Positions 57,873 through 64,000 of a stretch of 64,000 bases of DNA are shown in pieces (the first letter of the stretch is position 1; each line of letters opens with the position of its first letter). Source of the stretch: Nocardioides solisilvae (GTDB lineage Bacteria; Actinomycetota; Actinomycetes; Propionibacteriales; Nocardioidaceae); assembly GCF_003194625.1 (NCBI RefSeq), contig NZ_QHKX01000001.1, positions 806,001 through 870,000 on the forward strand, in the 5' to 3' direction. A model generated the notes under the pieces. That model did not search any database. It was not told the DNA's origin and saw nothing but the letters and a program-made list of their open reading frames with translations. The position numbers and the translations under genes are program-made.

Positions 57873-58388
57873 TCAGCGGGCGACGCGGGGCGGGAGCCGG
57901 TGGAGCTCCACGTCGCGCAGCACGCCGGCGTCGGCGACCGCCGTCATGTAGGTGCAGTGCGGCTGCCGCCTGCGGTCGGTGGGGGAGCCGGGGTTGAGCA
58001 GCCGCAGCCCGGTCGCGGCGGTGGTGTCCCAGGGGATGTGGCTGTGGCCGAAGACCAGCACGTCGACGTCGTCGTACGCCGCAGCAGCCCGCTCCTCGCG
58101 GCCCTTCGCCTGACCGGTCTCGTGGATCACCGCGAACCGGACGCCGTCCAGCTCGGCGCGGGCGACCTCGGGCAGCCGCTCCCTCAGCACCCCGTGGTCG
58201 TTGTTGCCCCAGCAGCCGACCAGCCGGCGCGACCGCGCCTCCAGCTCGTCGAGGAGGCGCACGTCGACCCAGTCGCCCGCGTGCACCACCACGTCGGCGG
58301 CGTCGACCGCCGCCCAGACCTCGGCGGGCAGGTCCTTGGCGCGCTTGGGCAGGTGGGTGTCGGCGAGGAGCAGCAGCCGGGTGGTCAC
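57873..58388 (-). CDS. Metallophosphoesterase, YfcE/MJ0936-like
   Basis: A 171-residue calcineurin-like phosphoesterase: [17 protein letters not shown] (D-x-H), [18 protein letters not shown] (GD), [19 protein letters not shown] (GNND), [10 protein letters not shown] and [29 protein letters not shown] (GHSH, NPGS). Such small enzymes cleave phosphodiesters; the substrate is not known. The start is GTG 58388, supported by the -10 element; a longer frame begins at 58502. Confidence 0.9.
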   Translation of the reverse strand: MTTRLLLLADTHLPKRAKDLPAEVWAAVDAADVVVHAGDWVDVRLLDELEARSRRLVGCWGNNDHGVLRERLPEVARAELDGVRFAVIHETGQAKGREERAAAAYDDVDVLVFGHSHIPWDTTAATGLRLLNPGSPTDRRRQPHCTYMTAVADAGVLRDVELHRLPPRVAR

Positions 58389-58394
58389 GCGCCC

Positions 58395-58400
58395 ACCGTA
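58395..58400 (-). promoter_or_regulatory. -10 hexamer TACGGT, leaderless start
   Basis: Minus strand TACGGT, 6 nt, GTG 58388. Confidence 0.45.
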
Positions 58401-58513
58401 GGAGGCCACCGGTCGGGGGAGGATTCGTCGAAAACCGCCACACGGACCCCCGCGGCGACCGATGCTGTGGTGGGGGCGACCGTCCCCGTGCCCTCCTCGC
58501 ACCTGGACCGCTC

Positions 58514-60256
58514 GTGCCGCTGCCGATGCCCCTCACCGCCGTCGCCGGCGTCCTCGGGACGCTGCTGACCAGCAGCCTGCTCGTCGTGGCCGTCCAGCCG
58601 GCCACGCACTCCGCCGACGCGGAGCCGCAGCGGCAGCACGCGCGGGTGCTCCGGCTGACCGGGCCCTCGACGGTGGAGGTGGGGGACCGGCTGGTCCTGC
58701 ACGTGCGCCTCGGGTCCGGAGCCGGACGCCGCCAGGTCCGGCTGGCGACCAGGCGCGGGGACACGTGGGTCGCGCTCGGGCGGCTCCGCACGGACGCGCA
58801 CGGCCACGCCGTCCGGCGGCGTACGGCGGCCCGGCCCGGTCGCCACGTCTACCGCGCCGAGCTCGTGCAGTCCGACCGGAGGCCGCGGGTGCTCAGCCGA
58901 CCGTTCGCCGTGACCGTGCGTCCCGCGCCGGTCACGCCGACGCCCACCCCCACGCCCACCCCCACGCCCACCCCGACCCCGACGCCGACGCCGACGCCGA
59001 GCCCGACGCCCACCGCCCAGCCCACCCCGACGCCGACCCCGACCGCCCAGCCCAGCCCCACGCCGACGCCCACCCCGACCCCGACCGCCCAGCCCAGCCC
59101 TTCGGCCCAGGCCAGTCCGTCCGTCCAGCCGAGCCCTTCACCGGAGCCGAGCCCGACGGCGACCCCCGCCCCCCAGCTGCAGAACCCGGAGGCGCTCGTC
59201 CCCTTCTGGGACGCCCTGCGCGAGCGCGACACCCGCCGGGTCGACGTGGCCTACGTCGGGGACTCGATCTCGGAGGGCCTCGGGGCCGACCTCTGGTCCC
59301 AGCGGCCGCCGCCGGCCCTGCAGGAGGCCCTGCGGGCGCGCCACCCGATCGCGGCGGCGCAGGGGACGGGGCACGTCCCGGCAGTCAGCCACGCCGGCCT
59401 GGCGGCGCCGGGGCTGCAGGAGGTGGGCCAGGTGACGCGGGTGAGCGGCTACGGCCTGGGGTCCAAGGCCGCCGCCTTCCTCGCCGGCTCGGGGCTGACC
59501 CTCGACTTCGAGGGGACGGGGCTGCGGGTCTGGTTCGGGCGCGACGCCACGACGGCGCCCGCGGAGGTCCGGGTCGACGGCGGCGAGTGGTCGCCCCTGA
59601 CGGCCGACGACGACACCTCGACGGGTGGCTCCGGACACCTCTGGGAGTCGGCGACCCTGGCGCCGGGCCCGCACCGGGTGGAGGTGCGCGGCACCTCGGC
59701 CCAGCTGCCGTCGGTGGTGGAGGGCTTCGAGGTCTTCGCCTCCGAGGCCGACCGCAGCTCGGGGGTCCACGTCCTCGACGCCGCCCACTCGGGCTACTCG
59801 TCGCACCACTTCAACCCCGCCACGACGACGGGTCGCCCCGTCTGGCAGGTGCTGGACCGGGTGGCGCCCGTCCTCACGGTGGTCAACCTCGGAGTCAACG
59901 ACCCGGCCTGGCAGATGAGCGCCGCGCAGACCAGGAGCAGCATCGAGCGGATCGTCGCGCGGGCGGAGCAGGCGGCCGGCGGGCGGCCGACCTCGGTGCT
60001 GCTGGTGGTCAACTACGCGCCGGTCTCCGCCAACCCGGAGTACGCCGCGAAGTGGCAGGCGGTCCGCGACGTGCTCATGGGCTTCCGCCACGACTTGGTC
60101 GCGGTCCTCGACCTGCAGGCCTCCTGGCCGACGATCGGGCCGGGCGAGCCGCAGGGCGTGATGGCTGAGACGGCGTACCCGCTGCACCCGAACGCCGCCG
60201 GGCACGCCCTGCAGGTCGAGGTGGTCTCCCGCCTGCTGCGACCCCCGGACGCGTGA
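58514..60256 (+). CDS. Secreted SGNH/GDSL hydrolase with Pro-Thr linker
   Basis: A 580-residue exported esterase. A hydrophobic N-terminus ([21 protein letters not shown]) is the signal. An Ig-like domain follows ([38 protein letters not shown]), then about 75 residues of PT/PS/AQP repeats (DNA 58930-59150) as a flexible linker. The hydrolase has [18 protein letters not shown] (block I Ser), [15 protein letters not shown] (block III) and [14 protein letters not shown] (block V His), with a beta-sandwich insert in the middle. Probably acts on surface or extracellular polysaccharide esters. GTG 58514 or ATG 58526 may start it. Confidence 0.87.
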   Translation: MPLPMPLTAVAGVLGTLLTSSLLVVAVQPATHSADAEPQRQHARVLRLTGPSTVEVGDRLVLHVRLGSGAGRRQVRLATRRGDTWVALGRLRTDAHGHAVRRRTAARPGRHVYRAELVQSDRRPRVLSRPFAVTVRPAPVTPTPTPTPTPTPTPTPTPTPTPSPTPTAQPTPTPTPTAQPSPTPTPTPTPTAQPSPSAQASPSVQPSPSPEPSPTATPAPQLQNPEALVPFWDALRERDTRRVDVAYVGDSISEGLGADLWSQRPPPALQEALRARHPIAAAQGTGHVPAVSHAGLAAPGLQEVGQVTRVSGYGLGSKAAAFLAGSGLTLDFEGTGLRVWFGRDATTAPAEVRVDGGEWSPLTADDDTSTGGSGHLWESATLAPGPHRVEVRGTSAQLPSVVEGFEVFASEADRSSGVHVLDAAHSGYSSHHFNPATTTGRPVWQVLDRVAPVLTVVNLGVNDPAWQMSAAQTRSSIERIVARAEQAAGGRPTSVLLVVNYAPVSANPEYAAKWQAVRDVLMGFRHDLVAVLDLQASWPTIGPGEPQGVMAETAYPLHPNAAGHALQVEVVSRLLRPPDA

Positions 60257-60271
60257 GGGCCCCCTCGGCGC

Positions 60272-61177
60272 TCAGTCGAGGTCGATGCAGCGGTTCACCC
60301 ACGAGTCTCGGACGACCATGCCGACCTTCTCGTAGAGGCTCAACGCCCCGGTCCGGGAGTCGGTGGAGAGCTCCGACTTCGTGGCGCCGTGCGCGCGGCC
60401 CGCGCCGAAGGCATCGACCAGCAGCGCCTGGGCCAGGCCGCGGCCTCGCTCGGCGCGGGCGACGGCGAGGCGGCTGATGAAGACGGCCTGCTCGTACATG
60501 GAGAGCACCGCCGTCCCCACCACCGCACCGTCGGGGCCGGTGACGACCCGGACGTGCCAGGGCTCGAAGCCGGGGCGGCCGACCACGGAGGCGTGGAAGT
60601 CCTCCCAGCTCTCCCGGTCCCGCTCGGACCACTCGAGGAACGCGTCCTCCACGACCGTCCACACCTCGCGGTGCTGCTCCGGCGTGGCCACCGACAGCGC
60701 GTAGCCGTCGGGCAGCGGCCGCGGGGCGACCTCGGCCCCGGGCGGCAGCTCCAGCACCCAGGAGTGCCAGCGGACGCGGTAGCCGAGCTGCTCCAGGAGC
60801 CGGTCGCCGGGCGAGCCGACGGGCACCGGCATCCCCACCACCCGCGAGCCCCGGGCCCGCGCGATCTCCTGCATCCGGTGGGCGAGCCAGGTGCCGATCC
60901 CGCGTCCGCGGTGGCTGGGGCGGACGGCCGCGTCGCCGCGGTCGGCGCCCATCACCTCGGCGTAGCCGACGAGCAGGTCGCCGTCGAAGACGCCCACGGA
61001 CGAGGAGGGGACGTCGTGGCTGGGCTTCGCCCAGTCGGAGACGATGTCGGCCTCCTCGATCTCCACGGAGCCGAGGTCGACCAGCTCCTGGGCGGCGATC
61101 GCCTCGTGGACGGCGCTGGCGTCGGCGGTGGTGAGCGGTCGGGCGGTGAGCCCCTCGGGCAGGCCGGTCAGGTCCAT
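60272..61177 (-). CDS. Tandem GNAT acetyltransferase (MshD-like architecture)
   Basis: Two GNAT domains in 301 residues, the plan of mycothiol synthase. Domain 1: LTARPLTTADASAVHEAIAAQELVD ... VGYAEVMGADRGDAAVRPSHRGRGIGTWLAHRMQEIARARG. Domain 2: YALSVATPEQHREVWTVVEDAFLEWSERDRESWEDFHASVVGRPGFEP ... FISRLAVARAERGRGLAQALLVDAFGAGRAHGATKSELSTDSRTGALSLYEKVGMVVRDSWV. MshD and its relatives share exactly such closings; it may be an MshD paralogue or an unrelated acetyltransferase. Start ATG 61177. Confidence 0.85.
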   Translation of the reverse strand: MDLTGLPEGLTARPLTTADASAVHEAIAAQELVDLGSVEIEEADIVSDWAKPSHDVPSSSVGVFDGDLLVGYAEVMGADRGDAAVRPSHRGRGIGTWLAHRMQEIARARGSRVVGMPVPVGSPGDRLLEQLGYRVRWHSWVLELPPGAEVAPRPLPDGYALSVATPEQHREVWTVVEDAFLEWSERDRESWEDFHASVVGRPGFEPWHVRVVTGPDGAVVGTAVLSMYEQAVFISRLAVARAERGRGLAQALLVDAFGAGRAHGATKSELSTDSRTGALSLYEKVGMVVRDSWVNRCIDLD

Positions 61178-61305
61178 GGGGGCAGGATGGCATCCGTCGA
61201 GGGTCGTTGTCCCCGGGGTTTCCGCCACGCCCGCGCCCGCTGCGCGCGGCGCCGGGTGACCGAGGTCGCGCACCCGCGGAATCTCCGCGTGTCCCCGCCT
61301 GCGAC

Positions 61306-61311
61306 TACCGT
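61306..61311 (+). promoter_or_regulatory. -10 hexamer TACCGT, leaderless start
   Basis: TACCGT, 7 nt, ATG 61319. Confidence 0.5.
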
Positions 61312-61318
61312 GGAAACC

Positions 61319-63076
61319 ATGAGTGACGACGCGCCGGCACAAGAGGCGACCCCGGAAGTACCCACGTTCGCGGAGCTGGGGCTTGACCCGTCCGTCCTGA
61401 AGACGCTCGCCGAGGTCGGCTACGAGCGCCCCTCGCCGATCCAGGCTGCCACGATCCCGCCGCTGCTGGAGGGCCGCGACGTCGTCGGCCTGGCCCAGAC
61501 CGGCACCGGCAAGACGGCCGCCTTCGCGCTGCCGATCCTCTCCAACCTCGACCCCGCGCAGAAGACGCCGCAGGCGCTGGTGCTCGCGCCGACCCGCGAG
61601 CTCGCGCTCCAGGTCTCGGAGGCGTTCGAGCGGTACGCCGCCCACCAGAAGAAGATCCGCGTGCTGCCGGTCTACGGCGGCCAGGGGTACGGCGTCCAGC
61701 TCTCCGCCCTGCGTCGCGGCGTCCACGTCGTCGTCGGCACCCCGGGCCGGATCATGGACCACCTGGAGAAGGGCACGCTCGACCTCTCCGAGCTGCGCTT
61801 CCTGGTCCTCGACGAGGCCGACGAGATGCTCAAGATGGGCTTCGCCGAGGACGTCGAGACGATCCTCGCCGACACCCCCGCCACCAAGCAGGTCGCGCTC
61901 TTCTCCGCGACGATGCCCGCGCAGATCCGGCGGATCTCCAAGAAGCACCTCGACGACCCGGTCGAGGTGACGGTCAAGAACAAGACCACCACCTCGGCCA
62001 ACATCACCCAGCGCTACCTGATGGTCAGCTACCCGCAGAAGGTCGACGCGCTGACCCGCATCCTCGAGGTCGAGAACTTCGAGGGGATGATCGTCTTCGT
62101 CCGCACCAAGCAGGTCACCGAGGTGCTCGCCGAGAAGCTCCGCGCCCGCGGCTTCTCGGCCCAGGCGATCAACGGCGACGTCTCCCAGCCCGTGCGCGAG
62201 CGGACGATCAACCAGCTGCGCGACGCCAAGCTCGACATCCTCGTCGCCACCGACGTCGCCGCCCGCGGCCTCGACGTCGAGCGGATCAGCCACGTCGTCA
62301 ACTTCGACATCCCCACCGACACCGAGTCCTACGTGCACCGGATCGGCCGCACCGGCCGGGCCGGCCGCAAGGGCGACTCGATCGCCTTCGTCACCCCGCG
62401 CGAGCGTCACCTGCTGCGGGCGATCGAGAAGGCGACCCGCCAGCCGCTGACCCAGATGCAGCTGCCCACGGTCGAGGACGTCAACAGCACCCGCCTGAGC
62501 CGCTTCGACGACCAGATCACCGCCGCGCTGTCCGACACCGACCGGATCGAGTTCTTCCGCGACGTGGTGGCCCACTACGTCACCGAGTACGACGTCCCCG
62601 AGGTCGACGTGGCCGCCGCGCTGGCTGCCGTCATGTACGGCGAGACCCCGCTGCTGCTCGAGCCCGAGGCCGAGGTGCTGCACACCCCGCGCGAGCGCGA
62701 CGGCTCCGACGGCCGGGGCCGGGGGGACCGGGACGACCGGGGGCCCAAGGGGCCGCGCCGTCCCTCCCGCGACGACCTCGCGACGTACAAGATCGCGGTC
62801 GGCAAGCGGCACAAGGTCGAGCCGCGCCAGATCGTCGGCGCGCTCGCCAACGAGGGCGGCCTGGGCCGGGGCGACTTCGGCAAGATCGACATCCGCCCCG
62901 ACTTCTCCCTCGTCGAGCTCCCCGCCACCCTGCCCTCGGGCACGTGGGAGGCGCTGAAGGAGACCCGGATCTCCGGCAAGCTGATCGAGCTGGCGAAGGA
63001 CACCGGCCCGCGCCGTTCCTCCGGCCCCCGCGACGGCGGCGGCTACGACAAGCGCAAGCCCCGTCACAAGGGCTGA
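61319..63076 (+). CDS. deaD: DEAD-box RNA helicase, DeaD/CsdA type
   Basis: A 585-residue helicase with all motifs: PSPIQAATIPPLLEGRDVVG (Q), LAQTGTGKTAAFALP (I), APTRELALQV (Ia), GTPGRIMDHL (Ib), FLVLDEADEMLKMG (II), LFSATMPAQI (III), MIVFVRTKQVTEVLAEKL (IV), DILVATDVAARGLDVERISHVVNFDIP (V), YVHRIGRTGRAGRKGDSIAFV (VI). The C-terminus carries a DbpA-like RNA-binding domain (YKIAVGKRHKVEPRQIVGALANEGGLGRGDFGKIDIRPDFSLVELP) and a Lys/Arg-rich tail. Its role is in ribosome assembly and mRNA turnover, often in the cold. Confidence 0.95.
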   Translation: MSDDAPAQEATPEVPTFAELGLDPSVLKTLAEVGYERPSPIQAATIPPLLEGRDVVGLAQTGTGKTAAFALPILSNLDPAQKTPQALVLAPTRELALQVSEAFERYAAHQKKIRVLPVYGGQGYGVQLSALRRGVHVVVGTPGRIMDHLEKGTLDLSELRFLVLDEADEMLKMGFAEDVETILADTPATKQVALFSATMPAQIRRISKKHLDDPVEVTVKNKTTTSANITQRYLMVSYPQKVDALTRILEVENFEGMIVFVRTKQVTEVLAEKLRARGFSAQAINGDVSQPVRERTINQLRDAKLDILVATDVAARGLDVERISHVVNFDIPTDTESYVHRIGRTGRAGRKGDSIAFVTPRERHLLRAIEKATRQPLTQMQLPTVEDVNSTRLSRFDDQITAALSDTDRIEFFRDVVAHYVTEYDVPEVDVAAALAAVMYGETPLLLEPEAEVLHTPRERDGSDGRGRGDRDDRGPKGPRRPSRDDLATYKIAVGKRHKVEPRQIVGALANEGGLGRGDFGKIDIRPDFSLVELPATLPSGTWEALKETRISGKLIELAKDTGPRRSSGPRDGGGYDKRKPRHKG

Positions 63077-63104
63077 CGCCTCGGCCCGGTGCGGGTGAAA
63101 TGAA

Positions 63105-63140
63105 CACCGGCCCGCCTGCGGGGGAACAGACGGGCCGGTG
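63105..63140. terminator. Bidirectional terminator hairpin
   Basis: CACCGGCCCG (63105-63114) and CGGGCCGGTG (63131-63140) form a perfect 10-bp stem with a 16-nt loop, between the convergent deaD and yceI genes. Confidence 0.75.
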
Positions 63141-63171
63141 AGTCGGTGGAGGCGCGGTCGCGCCCCGGGGG

Positions 63172-63768
63172 TCAGGCGTTCTTGATCGCCGAGATGTCGA
63201 AGTCGAGCTTGATCTTCTCGGAGACGAGGACGCCGCCGGTCTCGAGCGCGGCGTTCCAGGTGAGGCCCCAGTCCTTGCGGTTGATGGTGGTGCCACCCTC
63301 GAAGCCGATCCGGGTGTTGCCGAAGGGGTCCTGCGCCGAGCCGGTCTCCTCGAACTCGATCGTGACGGGCTTGGTCACGTCCTTGATGGTCAGGTCGCCG
63401 GTGACGGTCCAGTCGGAGCCGTCGCGCTTGACGTCGGTGGAGACGAAGGTGATCTCCGGGTTGTTGGCGGCGTCGAAGAAGTCGGCCGACTGCAGGTGAC
63501 CGTCGCGGTCGGCGGAGCCGGTGTCGATGCTGGCGGTCTTGATGACGACCTTGACCGACGAGGCGGCCGGGTTGGCGGTGTCGACGTGGGCGGTGCCCTC
63601 GAACTCCTTGAACTGGCCGCGGACGGTGGTGACCATCGCGTGGCGGGCCGAGAAGCCGAGGCGAGTGTGGCTGGCGTCGATGGTGTAGTCGCCGGTCACG
63701 TCGTCGAGGACGGTGGTCGGGGCGTCGAAGGTCTCGGTCTTGTCGGACTTGCGGCTGAAGAAGTTCAT
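63172..63768 (-). CDS. YceI-family lipid-binding protein
   Basis: A 198-residue lipocalin-like protein: GDYTIDASHTRLGFSARHAMVTTVRGQFKEFEGTAHVDTANPAASSVKVVIKTASIDTGSADRDGHLQSADFFDAANNPEITFVSTDVKR, then GDLTIKDVTKPVTIEFEETG and NRKDWGLTWNAALETGGVLVSEKIKLDFDISAIK. The S-H-T-x-L-G-F-S-x-R-H pattern is typical of actinobacterial members. These bind polyisoprenoids or amphiphiles; no signal peptide is present here, so it is probably cytoplasmic. AGGGAG precedes ATG 63768. Confidence 0.92.
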   Translation of the reverse strand: MNFFSRKSDKTETFDAPTTVLDDVTGDYTIDASHTRLGFSARHAMVTTVRGQFKEFEGTAHVDTANPAASSVKVVIKTASIDTGSADRDGHLQSADFFDAANNPEITFVSTDVKRDGSDWTVTGDLTIKDVTKPVTIEFEETGSAQDPFGNTRIGFEGGTTINRKDWGLTWNAALETGGVLVSEKIKLDFDISAIKNA

Positions 63769-63820
63769 CTGGGTCTCCCTGAGGCTTGGGTGCCGCCGGA
63801 GGTGGACCTCTGCGGCTTTG

Positions 63821-63834
63821 GTTGATTGTTCAAC
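63821..63834 (-). promoter_or_regulatory. Operator-like palindrome upstream of the YceI gene
   Basis: GTTGA TTGT TCAAC, 53 bp before ATG 63768. Similar TTGA...TCAA palindromes are typical of MarR-family binding sites. Confidence 0.45.
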
Positions 63835-63907
63835 TATCCAAACCGTACGGCACCCGGGTCCATTCCGGCAACCCCTGTGACGTGCCTCACATCAGCGGAG
63901 AACGACG

Positions 63908-63944
63908 AACGGCGGTGGACCCCGCGTGGGGATCCACCGCCGTT
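63908..63944 (-). terminator. Terminator hairpin near the right edge
   Basis: AACGGCGGTGGA (63908-63919) and TCCACCGCCGTT (63933-63944) form a perfect 12-bp stem; the loop contains CCCC GCGT GGGG. It probably ends the minus-strand gene entering from the right. Confidence 0.75.
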
Positions 63945-63968
63945 GCGTTGGTGTGGGAGCCGGCCGCC

Positions 63969-64000
63969 TCAGGCGGCCTGGCGCGCCCGCGGCACCACCG
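63969..64000 (-). CDS. 3' end of a gene cut by the right window edge
   Basis: The minus frame reads VVPRARQAA and a TGA at 63971-63969, followed by a strong terminator. Only 9 codons are visible, so no product can be named. Confidence 0.4.
   Translation of the reverse strand, partial: VVPRARQAA

Noticed and set aside
60389..63076. An 895-codon frame extending deaD upstream
   Set aside because: The first 310 codons are antisense to the GNAT gene; the -10 element and the family's usual start support ATG 61319.
61319..63076. HelR, the rifamycin-protective helicase-like protein
   Set aside because: All motifs are those of a DEAD-box RNA helicase with a DbpA-like tail, not of the UvrD/HelD group, although a rifamycin-type element lies 5 kb upstream.
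1..64000. tRNA, rRNA, tmRNA and riboswitch genes
   Set aside because: No acceptor/T-loop patterns or known riboswitch cores were recognised by eye; a covariance search would settle it.

Overview
This 64 kb window is chromosomal DNA of a very GC-rich actinobacterium, most likely Nocardioides or a close relative in the Nocardioidaceae. Evidence for this includes an S-(hydroxymethyl)mycothiol dehydrogenase (mycothiol metabolism), a SigK/RskA-type ECF sigma and anti-sigma pair beside a secreted fasciclin protein, a DUF222/13E12 HNH protein, an Rv0909-like antitoxin-family protein, and many genes whose -10 hexamer lies only 6-8 nt before the start codon (leaderless transcripts). No rRNA, tRNA, CRISPR array, prophage or intact insertion sequence was seen. 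Most of the window is ordinary chromosome with short operons on both strands.

Layout, left to right. 0-16 kb: end of an AAA ATPase, a secreted protein, sigK-rskA plus fasciclin, GDPD, SEC-C/DUF5926, DUF2243 and YnfA membrane proteins, a 33-bp minisatellite, an orphan arginine deiminase (arcA), GNAT, larB-larC with a TMEM165-type transporter, an antitoxin-like protein and a large zinc-finger SDR. 16-21 kb: a probable operon mscR / MBL hydrolase / SRPBCC / ankyrin protein, then the HNH protein. 21-37 kb: small enzymes and secreted proteins (DUF2200, EVE, CYTH, methyltransferase, SDR-GNAT fusion, RibD-C reductase, LLM oxidoreductase, subtilisin, azoR/marR). Several genes here are broken: a DinB remnant, a histidine-kinase remnant, three single-base frameshifts and one in-frame TGA. 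37-46 kb: an M28 aminopeptidase, a four-gene operon of APC permease / lipoprotein / DUF350 / glutathionylspermidine-synthase-like ATP-grasp, an ArsR/AHSA1 pair, and a lipoprotein fusing CapA phosphoesterase to an M15 peptidase. 46-52.7 kb: small enzymes, a BenE transporter, rhodanese, and a gene-poor stretch of lower GC leading to a divergent AraC regulator / ABM monooxygenase pair. 52.7-64 kb: a class II UvrA-like ATPase, a class A flavin monooxygenase preceded by a rifamycin-element-like palindrome, phosphoesterase, secreted SGNH hydrolase, tandem GNAT, DeaD helicase and YceI.

Points most worth following: (1) an 86-nt three-stem element at 56079-56164 containing a 19-bp palindrome that matches, outside its 3-nt centre, the rifampin-associated element as I remember it, upstream of a Rox-like monooxygenase; (2) two copies (37208-37258 and 44083-44127) of a hairpin element with an invariant GTCACCAGGTGAC core and outer stems that differ by paired compensatory changes; (3) the operon coupling an amino-acid/polyamine permease to a YjfL/YjfM/YjfC-like membrane module; (4) two symmetrical operators with overlapping divergent promoters between azoR and marR; (5) a hairpin that appears to cover the ribosome-binding site of sigK.

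Start codons were often moved inside longer reading frames to fit -10 elements, Shine-Dalgarno sites, signal peptides and neighbour overlaps. Functions are family-level calls from reading the protein sequences; no database search was run.
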